A DNA stretch of 64,000 bases. It comes from DASQFI01 sp963780895 (GTDB lineage: Bacteria > Acidobacteriota > Vicinamibacteria > Vicinamibacterales > SCN-69-37). Location: the NCBI GenBank assembly GCA_963780895.1, contig CAWAEG010000006.1:248001-312000 (forward strand). Direction: 5' to 3'. The translations under genes were made by a program, and so were the position numbers. Below the pieces are notes generated by a model that had not been told where the DNA came from, did not search any database, and worked only from the letters and a program-made list of their open reading frames with translations. Positions 45,949 to 54,761 of the stretch are shown here, piece by piece (the first letter of the stretch is position 1; each line of letters starts with the position of its first letter).

Positions 45949-45985
45949 GCATGTTGCAGAAGTGACGTAGCGGCGGGCTTTGCAG

Positions 45986-46148
45986 CGTTTGCGGATCGGT
46001 GCGGCATGTTCCGGAGCCCGACCTTTGCGAGCGCCGCGAGGCAGGCTCCTTGGCTCGCCGTAGCTTCAGCGGAGGCGGCGATCACGCTGCCTTGCGGCAA
46101 GCGGCGAGCGGGAGGGCGCAGGAACATGCCACTCCGATCCGCAAAGCG
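45986..46148. repeat. Foldback element, copy B (shares core with 15844-15976)
   Basis: The arms 45986-46013 and 46119-46148 pair (GCGGATCGG...CATGTTCC and complement). They differ in sequence from copy A's arms but with matching changes on both sides (CATGTTCC/GGAACATG here, CGTGTTCC/GGAACACG there). The 29-base block 46014-46042 and the 40-base block 46087-46126 are identical to copy A. A 44-base spacer replaces copy A's 13 bases. It lies between the convergent lipoprotein and PHP genes. Confidence 0.85.
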
Positions 46149-46232
46149 CTCTAGCCCGCCGGGGGGCTGACCGCCTCCGGCAAGACTACGGCGAGTCTCG
46201 CCGAAGCGCTTCGCGCGAAGGCGGAAGCCGGC

Positions 46233-47520
46233 TCATCTCTCCCACGCCGCCGGCGCCCAGTCGAGCACGCGCTCCAGCGGCCAGCAGTTGATGATTCTCG
46301 ACGCGGGGATTCCCGCCAGGCGCGCGTGCGCAACGGCGGTCTCCGAGTAGACCAGCTCGTCGGGCGAGTGCGCGTCGCTGTCCAGGGCGAAGACGCATCC
46401 GGCCTGGAGCGCCTGGCTTGCCAACGTCCAACTCACATCCTGCCGAGACGGGTCGCCATCGATCTCGATGGCCACACCCATCTTCGCCGCCCCGAGGAAC
46501 ACCTCGTCCCATCGCGCGACGATGCCGGCACGATCACCGGATTTGCGGCCCGTCGGATGGGCGAGGATGTGGACGCCGGGGGTCGTGATGACGGTCAGCA
46601 GGCGGATCGTCTGATCTTCTTCGCTCCGCAGCTTTGAATGAGGCGCGGCGACCACGAGGTCGAGCGACTCGAGGTCCGACCGCTCCACGTCGAGCGCGCC
46701 ATCGGGCTGAATGTTGGCTTCGATCGAACGCAGGACCCGGAACCGATCGCCCAGGCGCTGGTTGAGCGCGGCGATTTCTTCGTGTTGCTTCAGCATCGAT
46801 TCCGGCGACATGCCGCGCGCGATGCGAAGCCCATACGAGTGGTCCGTCACCGCGCAGTACCTGGTAGCCGCGGGCGGTGCAGGCGCTGGCGAGCTCGGCG
46901 ATCGTCGCGCCGCCGTCGCTCCAGACAGAGTGCATCTGGAAGTCAGCCAGGAGGTCACGGGCCTGTACGGTGCCCGGGAGATCGGATCGCAGGATCTCGA
47001 GCACGCGGGCGCGGCTGAAGAAACCCGCTCGGAGGGCGCGCCGGCGCCGGACATCTTCGGTCTTGCCGCTTTTCAGGATGGCGTCTTCGACGGCCGTCGA
47101 GCCCCCGGTGCGGATGACGTCAAGGGCGATGCGGGTCGATGACGGACCGACCCCGGGAATCCGTTCGAAGGTGCCGTCGGGACGCAGCAGGGCTTCGAGC
47201 GGCTGATCGAGGTTGAAAATCGCGGCAGCCGCGCCTTTGTAACCCCACTGGCGCTGCCGCGAGTCCTGGAGGCTGGCCAGGTCCCGCAGCAGCGCCGCGA
47301 TCGTGAAGTTCGTATCGGGGCGGTCGAAATCGGCCGCCGCCGATGCGAGACTCACGTGCGCGACCGGAGCCGGATCGGCCACGAGCGGACCGCCGGTTTG
47401 CCGCGGTGCGGCCACCGTTGGCTCCGCGCTTTGACGATTTGGAGCCGGACGACGCCCCGGCGCCGGCCATCTCCCGTTCGTCGTCTTCTTCCTCGTTGCC
47501 TTCTTTGCTGGTCTCGGCAT
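46233..47520 (-). CDS. PolX-like PHP-domain protein (one frameshift)
   Basis: About 428 residues after repair. The N-terminal half has a helix-hairpin-helix/Pol-beta-like layout (ALLRDLASLQDSRQRQWGYKGAAAAIFNLDQPLEALL, RIPGVGPSSTRIALDVI). The C-terminal half is a PHP phosphoesterase: ADFQMHSVWSDGGATIAEL, then in the next frame YCAVTDHSYGLRIARG, RSIEANIQPDG, VILAHPTGR-like HILAHPTGRKSG, and FALDSDAHSPDEL. The shift lies near 46865 in GGCTACCAGGTACTGC. The N-terminal tail is Lys/Arg/Pro-rich; an alternative upstream start at 47578 is in another frame. Likely a DNA-repair or nucleotide phosphoesterase. Confidence 0.8.
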
Positions 47521-47669
47521 CCGGGTTCACCAATTGCTCGGCAATCGCTGAGAGCTTTTCATCGGCGGCCTTTTCCATGATGAAGACGAATGCCGCGCGC
47601 GAATCGCTGCCGGCTCGTGACGTGCCGAAGTGTGGCAGCGATCTGCCGAAGTTCGCGCCGCGCCCGGCG

Positions 47670-48347
47670 TCAGTCGATCGTCATCAACCCGCGATAAATT
47701 GCCATCCCTACGACGGCGTCGATGTCGAGCGCGTGAAGAGCGTTCACTTCATCGCGCGATCGGATGCCGCCCGCGGCAACCAGGCGGCGGGCCGTCGCTT
47801 GCCGGACTGTCAACACCGACGACATGTTGAGGCCGCCCAGCAGGCCCTCGCCGTCCACGTGCGTGTAGAGAAAGGCGCCAACGAACGACTCGAGCTCTCG
47901 CACCGCCTGGACCGGTGTGACCGGCAACGGCGTTCGCCAGCCGTGAATCACGACCTGGCCGCCGCGGCTGTCAACGGCGCCGATGAGGGCATCCGGCCCG
48001 AGCGCTGTTGAAAATGCCTCGGCCCGCGCGGTGTCCACGCCTGAATCGGTGAAGAGGACCGACCCGACGATGACCCGCTCGGCGCCGTGTCGGAGCAGCT
48101 CCCGGGCGGCGTCAATCGAGCGGATGCCGCCGCCGACCTGACAGGCGCGCTGGCGGCAAATCCGGCGGACGAGATCGCGGTTCTCTCCGACGCCCATCGC
48201 GGCGTCGAGGTCGATCACCTGGACGACCGGCGCCGGCGCGAACCGCGTCAGCCAGCCGTCGAGGTCGTCGGTCGCATACACCAGGCGCTCACCTTGCTGG
48301 AGCTGGACGACCTTGCCGTTCTGGAGGTCGATTGACGGGATCAGCAT
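47670..48347 (-). CDS. hisA: ProFAR isomerase, HisA
   Basis: 225 residues. Converts ProFAR to PRFAR, the fourth step of histidine synthesis; cytosolic (beta/alpha)8 barrel. Catalytic Asp near the N-terminus in LIPSIDLQNGKVVQL and the second in IGAVDSRGGQVVIHGW; phosphate-binding CQVGGGIRSIDAA and LVAAGGIRS. Its start overlaps hisF by seven bases. It is the last gene of the his operon, after hisF, the reverse of the common A-F order. Confidence 0.93.
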   Translation of the reverse strand: MLIPSIDLQNGKVVQLQQGERLVYATDDLDGWLTRFAPAPVVQVIDLDAAMGVGENRDLVRRICRQRACQVGGGIRSIDAARELLRHGAERVIVGSVLFTDSGVDTARAEAFSTALGPDALIGAVDSRGGQVVIHGWRTPLPVTPVQAVRELESFVGAFLYTHVDGEGLLGGLNMSSVLTVRQATARRLVAAGGIRSRDEVNALHALDIDAVVGMAIYRGLMTID

Positions 48348-49108
48348 GAACCTCGAGCCCGCGGTCCGAGCCGCACCGGAACGCCGCGGCCGGCGAGATA
48401 GGCCTTGAGCGACGGCACTGTCCAGGTCGAGTAGTGGAGGATCGACGCCGCGAGCGCCGCGTCCGCCCGGCCGGACGACAGCACTTCGACGACATGTTCG
48501 GGAGCGCCGGCGCCGCCGGATGCGATCACCGGTATGCCGACACTCGTGCTCACGGCGGCGGTGAGCTCGCAGTCGAAGCCCGACCGGGTGCCGTCGCGGT
48601 CGATGGAGGTGAGCAGGATCTCGCCGGCGCCGCGGGCTTCAGCCTCCCGCGCCCACGCGACGGCGTCCCGGGCGACCGGCGTCGTGCCGGACCGAGTGAA
48701 GACGTGCCGTCCCTTCGCGTCAATCGCCACCACGACCGCCTGGCTTCCGTACACCTCGGCGAGAGCCGTAATCAGTCCGGGATCCGCCAGCGCCGCGCTG
48801 TTGATGCTCACTTTGTCCGCGCCCGCTTCGATGACGGCGTGAGCGTCCTCACGCGTGCGAATGCCGCCGCCGACGGTGAGCGGCACGAACAGCTCACGTG
48901 CGACCGCGCGGACGGTCTCGAGCAGCGCGCGCCGGCCTTCGAGCGTGGCGGTGATGTCGAGCACGACGAGCTCGTCGATGCCGTCCGACGCGTAGCGGCG
49001 GGCGAGTGCCACTGGATCGCCGGCCTGCCGAAGATCGCCGAAGTGCACGCCCTTGACCACCCGGCCATCCCGCACGTCAAGGCACGCGATGATGCGTCTG
49101 GTCAGCAT
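48341..49108 (-). CDS. hisF: Imidazole glycerol phosphate synthase cyclase subunit, HisF
   Basis: 255 residues. Makes IGP and AICAR from PRFAR, using ammonia from HisH. Catalytic Asp in RIIACLDVRDGRVVKG and in VVAIDAKGRHVF; PLTVGGGIR and PVIASGGAG phosphate loops are intact. It overlaps hisH by seven bases and hisA by seven. Confidence 0.96.
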   Translation of the reverse strand: MLTRRIIACLDVRDGRVVKGVHFGDLRQAGDPVALARRYASDGIDELVVLDITATLEGRRALLETVRAVARELFVPLTVGGGIRTREDAHAVIEAGADKVSINSAALADPGLITALAEVYGSQAVVVAIDAKGRHVFTRSGTTPVARDAVAWAREAEARGAGEILLTSIDRDGTRSGFDCELTAAVSTSVGIPVIASGGAGAPEHVVEVLSSGRADAALAASILHYSTWTVPSLKAYLAGRGVPVRLGPRARGSC

Positions 49109-49716
49109 TCCGCCTCAGCGCGCGCCATCGCCAGGAAGTTCGAGAGCATCCGAAGCCCGGTGTCGGCCGACTTCTCCGGATGAAACTGCGCACCGGCCAC
49201 GACACCGCGCTCGACCACCGACACGAACGATCGGCCGTGCACGGTCGTCGCGATCGTGTCGGCCGCGCTCGTCACGGCGTAGGAATGGGAGAAATATGCG
49301 TACGCGCCGGGCTCCACTCCCTGCAGCAGACGCGATGGCCGATCGGTCAGGTCCAGCGAGTTCCAGCCGACGTGCGGGATCTTGACCGGCCCCGTCAGCC
49401 TTGCGCACCGTTCGGCGAATACTCCCAGGCCCTCGACGCCCGGGGCTTCGTCGCTGCCGCTGAACAGCCAGTGCATGCCGAGGCAGATGCCGAGCACCGG
49501 AACGCCGGCGGCGATCCGCGTCCGGATTGCGCCGCGCCAGCGCCCATCGAGGGACGCGGTCCGCCCGAAGTGCCCGACACCGGGAATCACGATGGCCTCA
49601 GCGCCCGCCAGTTGATCGGGCAAGGACACGATCCGGACGGTCGCGCCGCAGGCCTCGAATGCCTTGACGACCGACGTCAGGTTCCCGGCGCCGTAATCGA
49701 CGAGGGCCGCGATCAT
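49102..49716 (-). CDS. hisH: Imidazole glycerol phosphate synthase glutaminase subunit, HisH
   Basis: 204 residues. Class I glutamine amidotransferase that feeds ammonia to HisF. Triad visible: Cys in VLGICLGMHWLF, His and Glu in GAQFHPEKS. The oxyanion region IPGVGHFG is present. The ATG (MIAALVDYGAGNL) overlaps the hisB stop. Confidence 0.95.
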   Translation of the reverse strand: MIAALVDYGAGNLTSVVKAFEACGATVRIVSLPDQLAGAEAIVIPGVGHFGRTASLDGRWRGAIRTRIAAGVPVLGICLGMHWLFSGSDEAPGVEGLGVFAERCARLTGPVKIPHVGWNSLDLTDRPSRLLQGVEPGAYAYFSHSYAVTSAADTIATTVHGRSFVSVVERGVVAGAQFHPEKSADTGLRMLSNFLAMARAEAEC

Positions 49717-50303
49717 CGAAGCAGGCCTTTCGTGCTGGGCATCACGCGCCGCAGCCGCCGATCCGTGGCGCACGCCATCCGGAGCGCCCGCGCGAACGCC
49801 TTGAAGATCGCTTCGATCTGGTGATGGCTGGACCGCCCGTACAGGACACGAAGGTGCACATTGGCGCGCACCGCCGTCGCAAACGCCTCGAAGAAATCCT
49901 GCACGAGCTCCGTGGGCAGATCTCCGACGCGTTTGGTGGCGAGCGCGAGGTTCACCACCGCGAACGGGCGGCCCGAGAGATCGATGGCGGCGACCGCCAG
50001 CGTCTCGTCCATCGGCATCACGAAATACCCGGCGCGATTGATCCCGCGACGCGATGCGAGCGCGCGATCGAACGCCTGGCCGAGCGTGAGCCCGACGTCT
50101 TCGACCGTGTGATGCGCGTCCACGTCGAGATCGCCGGCCGCATCGATGTACAGGTCGAAACCGCCATGCCGTGCCACGAGCTCCACCATGTGGTCGAGGA
50201 ATCGGATCCCCGTGTGCACGCGATACCGCCCGCGGCCTTCGATGCTGAGCCGGACGCGCACACGTGTCTCCCGCGTTCGTCGATCAACGGTGGCGCGACG
50301 CAA
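49713..50303 (-). CDS. hisB: Imidazoleglycerol-phosphate dehydratase, HisB
   Basis: 196 residues from a TTG. Dehydrates IGP to imidazole acetol phosphate. Metal sites in DAHHTVEDVGL and SSHHQIEAIFKAFARAL. The protein is monofunctional: no histidinol-phosphatase domain is attached. It overlaps hisC by 20 bases and hisH by four. Confidence 0.95.
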   Translation of the reverse strand: MRRATVDRRTRETRVRVRLSIEGRGRYRVHTGIRFLDHMVELVARHGGFDLYIDAAGDLDVDAHHTVEDVGLTLGQAFDRALASRRGINRAGYFVMPMDETLAVAAIDLSGRPFAVVNLALATKRVGDLPTELVQDFFEAFATAVRANVHLRVLYGRSSHHQIEAIFKAFARALRMACATDRRLRRVMPSTKGLLR

Positions 50304-51327
50304 GGGCGGCCTCCAACGCGGTCAGCGCCGCGCGCGTGTGCTCGACAACCCCGGCCGTCATCCGGATGCAGCCGTCGCAGCCGGGCTGGGTGGAACGATC
50401 CCGGATGAGCACGCCACGGCCCGACACGTCTCGAACGAGGGCCGCCGCGTCCGGTCCGACGCGCACGAGGACGAAGTTCGCCTCACTCTTCCAGTAAGGC
50501 AGACCGAGCCGGCTGCAACAGTCATAGATCAACTGGCGCGACTCCACAGATTCCGCGACATACCACTCGAGATATGCCCGATCGCGCAGAGCCGCATCGA
50601 GCGCAACGGCTGCGCAGACGTTGATGCTGAACGGCGGCAGCACGCGCCGGATGCCCGCGAGCGCTTCCGGATGCCCGACCAGGGCGCCGGCGCGAAGCCC
50701 CGCCAGCCCGTGCGCCTTCGCGAACGTCCGGCCGACGACGAGGTTTCGGCGCCGGTCGAGCGGCGATCCGATCTGCGTACGGCCGCTGAAGTCCGCGTAG
50801 GCTTCGTCGACGAGCACGATGGCGTCCGGCGCGGCTTCCGCGACACGCTCGATGGCTCCGGGCGGTATGGCCAGACCCGTGGGGTTGTTCGGATCCGTGA
50901 GATAGATCAGTCGCGTCGCCGGCGAGATCGCGGCGAACAGCGACGCCAGCGGAAACGCGAAGTCGGGCTGCGGCGGAATCCGGACGACGGTGAGGCCGGC
51001 CGCTTCCGCGCAAGGGACGTACATCTCGAACGCGGGCTCGACGATGACGGCTTCGGGACGCGGGTGGGGCGGCTCGCGATTCCGCGCGGCCTGGGCGGAG
51101 GCGTGCAAGCCTTCGTCGAGGCCGTTCACGAGCTGCACCCAGCCGGGCTCGACGCCCAGCCACCGCTCGCACGCCTCGATCGCCGGCCCGTAATCGGGAT
51201 AGAGCGCGATGACGTCGCGTTCGATCGTGCGAAGCGCCTCGATCACCGCGGGTGAACACCCCGCCGTGTTCTCGTTCAGGTGAAGCCTCAGCGCGCCTTT
51301 GGTTTCGCCCGGCCGTTGATAGGTCAC
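50284..51327 (-). CDS. hisC: Histidinol-phosphate aminotransferase, HisC
   Basis: 347 residues from a GTG that overlaps the hisD stop (GTGA). PLP fold type I: LHLNENTAGCSP at the start, YLTDPNNPTG, VDEAYADF, and the Schiff-base Lys in VGRTFAKAHGLAGLRAG. Converts imidazole acetol phosphate to histidinol phosphate with glutamate. Confidence 0.94.
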   Translation of the reverse strand: MTYQRPGETKGALRLHLNENTAGCSPAVIEALRTIERDVIALYPDYGPAIEACERWLGVEPGWVQLVNGLDEGLHASAQAARNREPPHPRPEAVIVEPAFEMYVPCAEAAGLTVVRIPPQPDFAFPLASLFAAISPATRLIYLTDPNNPTGLAIPPGAIERVAEAAPDAIVLVDEAYADFSGRTQIGSPLDRRRNLVVGRTFAKAHGLAGLRAGALVGHPEALAGIRRVLPPFSINVCAAVALDAALRDRAYLEWYVAESVESRQLIYDCCSRLGLPYWKSEANFVLVRVGPDAAALVRDVSGRGVLIRDRSTQPGCDGCIRMTAGVVEHTRAALTALEAALASRHR

Positions 51328-52565
51328 AGCTCACGCATCCTCATTCGAATCGAATCGCCATGTGCCGTCAGTCCTTCCGCGGCCGCGAGCGCCATGACGT
51401 GACGGCCCAGCGAACGGAGTCCCCGCCGCTCGATCGTCTGCACGCTGAACGACCGGACGAAATCGGCGGCGCTCAGTCCTCCGCGGAATCGCGCGGCGCC
51501 GCCCGTTGGAAGGACGTGGTTGGATCCTGTGCAGTAATCGCCCGCAGCCTGCGCGCTCCAGCGGCCGACGAACACAGTGCCGGCCGCGCGCACGCCGGCA
51601 ACATCGGCGGCACGATCGCAGACGAGGTGCTCGGGCGCAAGCCGGTTGATGACGTCGAGGGCGGTTCGGCGCGTCTCTGTCACGATGATCGCGCCCTGCC
51701 GGGCGAGCGACCGCCGTGCCGGTCCTTGTCGCGGCGTCGCGCGCCGCAACGCTTCGAGCACGCGATCGGCGAGTGCTGTCCGCGTCGTCACAAAAACGGC
51801 GCGCGCATCGGGGTCATGCTCCGCCTGCGCGACGAGATCGGCGGCGATCCAGTCGGGCCTGGCCGACTCGGAAAACACCACGATTTCGCTCGGCCCGGCC
51901 TGGAGGTCGACGCCGCAGTCGGCCGCGACGAGCGCCTTCGCCGCCGCGACCCATGCGTTGCCGGGCCCCACGATCTTGTCTACCCGCGGGATCGCTGCCG
52001 TTCCGTACGCCATCGCGGCGATCGCGTGCGCGCCCCCGAGCCGCAGCACGCGCGTCGCGTCCGCTTCGAGCGCGGCACAGCAAACCGCCGGGGTGGGCCG
52101 CGGACAGGTCACCAGAATCTCGGGCACACGGGCAACACGGGCAGGAATCGCGGTCATCAGCAGCGTGGACGGGAGGGGATACCGGCCTCCGGGCACGTAG
52201 CACCCCACGCGGCCAAGCGGCTGCACGCGCTGTTCGATTCGCACGCCAGGGGCCACCTCGATCGTGAACGGCCGCGGCAACTGGCGCTCGGCAACGCGTC
52301 GCAGGTGGCGCGCGGCGACGCGAATGGCCGCCCGGACGTCTCTCGGCGTCGCATCCCAGCCGCGCCGCAGCTCGCGTGCGGAGACGTCAATTGGACCTTC
52401 CAGGCCGTCGAGTCTGGTCGCCCAGTCCCGCACCGCGGCATCTCCGCCACGCCGCACGTCGGCGACGATGCGCCCTGCCCGTCGGGCGGTTTCCCGATTG
52501 GGCCGGTGCCAGCGCGTGAGCCAGCGCTCCAGGGACGTCTTGTCCGAGGGGTGAAAGACGCGCAT
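51324..52565 (-). CDS. hisD: Histidinol dehydrogenase, HisD
   Basis: 413 residues. Four-electron NAD oxidation of histidinol to histidine. Family landmarks include VGCYVPGGRYPLPSTLLMTAIPARVA, DKIVGPGNAWVAAAKALV, VDLQAGPSEIVVF, AQAEHDPDARA and GSNHVLPTGGAARFRGGLSAADFVRSFS. The ATG shares its A with the preceding stop (TGATG). A longer frame upstream overlaps hisG and is not conserved. Confidence 0.95.
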   Translation of the reverse strand: MRVFHPSDKTSLERWLTRWHRPNRETARRAGRIVADVRRGGDAAVRDWATRLDGLEGPIDVSARELRRGWDATPRDVRAAIRVAARHLRRVAERQLPRPFTIEVAPGVRIEQRVQPLGRVGCYVPGGRYPLPSTLLMTAIPARVARVPEILVTCPRPTPAVCCAALEADATRVLRLGGAHAIAAMAYGTAAIPRVDKIVGPGNAWVAAAKALVAADCGVDLQAGPSEIVVFSESARPDWIAADLVAQAEHDPDARAVFVTTRTALADRVLEALRRATPRQGPARRSLARQGAIIVTETRRTALDVINRLAPEHLVCDRAADVAGVRAAGTVFVGRWSAQAAGDYCTGSNHVLPTGGAARFRGGLSAADFVRSFSVQTIERRGLRSLGRHVMALAAAEGLTAHGDSIRMRMREL

Positions 52566-53827
52566 CACAGCACGATCTTGTTGAGCGGGTACTCCACGAT
52601 GCCCTGCGCGTTCGCCGCTTTGAGACGCGGCATCAGCTCGCGGACCGTACGCTCTTCGATGATGGTGTTCACAGCCACCCAATCGGCGTCACTCAGCGGC
52701 GCGACGGTGGGCCGTTGAAGCGCCGGGAGCAGCTTCAGGACGTTCTCGAGATCGTCGCGGCGGACGTTGAGCATGACGCCGACACGGCCTTGTGCTTCGA
52801 TGGCGGCCTGCAGGAGGAGCGAGAGATTCACAATCTTCGTTCGCTTCCAGTCGTCTTCGAGGCTTGCCGGATTGGCGATGAGCTGCGTGTTCGATTCGAG
52901 GACGGTGTCGATGACGCGGAGGCGATTCGCCCGGAGCGACGATCCCGTTTCGGTGACCTCGACGATCGCATCGGCGAGCACCGGCGGTTTCACCTCGGTC
53001 GCGCCCCACGAGAACTCGACGTTCGCCTGAATGCCCAGGCGCTCGAAGTACGACTCGGTGGCCCGGACCAGCTCGGTCGCGACGGTGCGTCCTTCGAGGT
53101 CCTGGGGGCGCTGGTATGGCGAATCTTCGGGCACCGCGAGCACCCACTTCACACTGCCTGCGCGCTGCTTCGCGTACAGCAGGTCGGCGAGCGTCGTCAC
53201 CCGCTCGTCGCCTCGTCCGGCATGGTGCTCCGCGACCCAGTCCCGGCCGGTCAGGCCCGCATCGATCACGCCATCGGCGACGTATCGCGCCATCTCCTGG
53301 GCCCGGATCAACATGCACTCGATCTCGGGATCGTCGATGGCGGGAAAGTACGATCGCGGACTCACGTAGATGTTGAAACCCGCGCGTGCGAAGAGCTGGA
53401 TGGTCGCGTCCTGAAGTGAGCCCTTGGGCAGGCCCAACTTGATGATTTGGCGCGCCTCGCGCACAGCCGGCTTCTGTCCGGTGCCGGTCGTGGTGATCGG
53501 TGCCGGCCCGCCCGTGACTCTCCGCTCTTCGACGAAGCAACTGCGGCGGCCCGTATGGCACACCTGGCCGACCCCTTCACACCGCACCTTCACGAGGAGG
53601 GAGTCATCGTCGCAATCGGTGGCCATCGACACGACGGCCAGCCGGTTGCCCGACGTTTCGCCCTTCGTCCACAAGGTGTTTCGCGATCGCGAGAAAAACG
53701 TGACGTAGCCGGTCTCTCGCGTTCGAGCCAGCGCGTCCTCGTTCATGAATCCCACCATCAGGACGTCGCGCCGGTCGGCGTCCTGAATCACGGCCGGTAC
53801 CAGGCCGCCCAGCTTCGAGAAATCCAT
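52565..53827 (-). CDS. hisI-hisG: HisI-HisG fusion: phosphoribosyl-AMP cyclohydrolase + ATP phosphoribosyltransferase
   Basis: 420 residues in one clean frame. Residues about 1-110 are HisI: VLMVGFMNEDALARTRETGYVTFFSRSRNTLWTKGETSGN, a metal site DCDDDSLLVKV, and QVCHTGRRSCF. Residues about 127-420 are long-form HisG: IIKLGLPKGSLQDATIQLFARAGFN, the PRPP-loop-like VADGVIDAGLTGRDWV, and the C-terminal regulatory HisG_C domain (VGVMLNVRRDDLENVLKLLPALQRPTVAPLSDADWVAV). This joins step 1 and step 3 of the pathway while step 2 (HisE) is missing. As first gene of the operon it sits directly behind the attenuator. HisG_C should allow feedback inhibition by histidine. Confidence 0.93.
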   Translation of the reverse strand: MDFSKLGGLVPAVIQDADRRDVLMVGFMNEDALARTRETGYVTFFSRSRNTLWTKGETSGNRLAVVSMATDCDDDSLLVKVRCEGVGQVCHTGRRSCFVEERRVTGGPAPITTTGTGQKPAVREARQIIKLGLPKGSLQDATIQLFARAGFNIYVSPRSYFPAIDDPEIECMLIRAQEMARYVADGVIDAGLTGRDWVAEHHAGRGDERVTTLADLLYAKQRAGSVKWVLAVPEDSPYQRPQDLEGRTVATELVRATESYFERLGIQANVEFSWGATEVKPPVLADAIVEVTETGSSLRANRLRVIDTVLESNTQLIANPASLEDDWKRTKIVNLSLLLQAAIEAQGRVGVMLNVRRDDLENVLKLLPALQRPTVAPLSDADWVAVNTIIEERTVRELMPRLKAANAQGIVEYPLNKIVL

Positions 53828-53863
53828 CGTCGGCTCGCTTTCATCCGACGGTTCTGGAGGGGC

Positions 53864-53896
53864 AAAACAGAAAACCCCGCCAGACCGGCGGGGCTG
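53864..53896 (-). terminator. Attenuator terminator of the his operon
   Basis: On the minus strand CCCCGCC-GGTCT-GGCGGGG (53893 to 53875) is followed by TTTTCTGTTTT. It lies between the leader peptide and hisI, 37 bases before the hisI start. Upstream, CCGTCA-CC-TGACGG can form the pause hairpin inside the leader region. Confidence 0.88.
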
Positions 53897-53926
53897 TTTG
53901 AACGATCGTTGCGCGTGTCGCGGGCG

Positions 53927-53995
53927 CTAGTCGCAGCTCCACCGGGCCGTCAGGTGACGGTGATGGTGGCGATGCGCGTGCCGCGAACTGAACAT
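53927..53995 (-). CDS. hisL: His operon leader peptide (HisL-like)
   Basis: A 22-codon ORF beginning MFSSRHAHRHHHRH and ending with TAG. Six of nine codons from position 6 to 14 are His (CAC and CAT). The stop lies about 30 bases before the terminator stem. This is the standard arrangement for ribosome-mediated attenuation: stalling at the His codons when charged tRNA-His is scarce would prevent the terminator. It is too short for ordinary gene finders. Confidence 0.85.
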   Translation of the reverse strand: MFSSRHAHRHHHRHLTARWSCD

Positions 53996-54009
53996 TGCAG
54001 ATGTACTTA

Positions 54010-54678
54010 TCACGCCCGGCTTCTGCCGGCAAGGTCGTCGATGAAGGCTGGCGACAACTCGTCGAGCGACGCGATGATGCGATCGGCTGCTGACAGCGCT
54101 GAAGCGGTGGTCGTGGTGGTGAGGCCGATGGTCTTCATACCGGCGGACCGCGCCGCGTCGAGTCCCCAGTGCGAATCTTCGATGACCACGCAGCGCCCGG
54201 GATCGACGCCCAGCAGCGTGGCGGCGCGCAGATAGCCGTCGGGCGCCGGCTTGCTTCGCGTGACGTCTTCGGCCGACACGATGCTCCGAAACTCGGACAG
54301 GAGGCTGGCGCCACCCAGAATCGAAACGATTTCCTCGCGAAGCGATCCGGAGACGATGGCCAGCGGAAAGCGCGCCGCCAGCGTCCGCACGCAGGCTGGC
54401 GCCGACGGGTAGACGACGGAACCGCCCGCTCGCAGCCGGTCGAAAATATCCGCTTTTTCCCGCATCACGCGGCCGACGTCGCCGGCGTCGATGGAGAATC
54501 CTTCATCGGCGGCGAACTCGACGATCAACGTCCGGTCGTCGTAGCCGAGATAGCGATCCGCGTACGCCGCGGGATCGAGCGCCCAGCCCCGTGCCGCGAA
54601 CGCTTCCTGAAACGCGCGCAAATGCAGTCCTTCGGTGTCCGCGAGCACACCGTCGAAATCAAACACCACCGCCGTCAT
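54010..54678 (-). CDS. HAD-superfamily hydrolase (beta-phosphoglucomutase-like)
   Basis: 222 residues. HAD motif I VVFDFDGVLADT, motif II AIVSGSLR, Lys in SKPAPDGYL and motif III VIEDSHWGLDAA. A helical cap (residues about 15-80) places it with the beta-PGM/GPH-type phosphatases. It ends 15 bases before the his leader peptide. Histidinol-phosphate phosphatase is otherwise missing here, so this could fill that step, but the motifs do not decide it. Confidence 0.9.
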   Translation of the reverse strand: MTAVVFDFDGVLADTEGLHLRAFQEAFAARGWALDPAAYADRYLGYDDRTLIVEFAADEGFSIDAGDVGRVMREKADIFDRLRAGGSVVYPSAPACVRTLAARFPLAIVSGSLREEIVSILGGASLLSEFRSIVSAEDVTRSKPAPDGYLRAATLLGVDPGRCVVIEDSHWGLDAARSAGMKTIGLTTTTTASALSAADRIIASLDELSPAFIDDLAGRSRA

Positions 54679-54761
54679 TTAATCCGGCCCCTCCTGCGAC
54701 GATCCGTCACCCGCGGGCGGCTTGCGAACCGCGCCGACGACGGTACGAGTAAACTTCGCCT

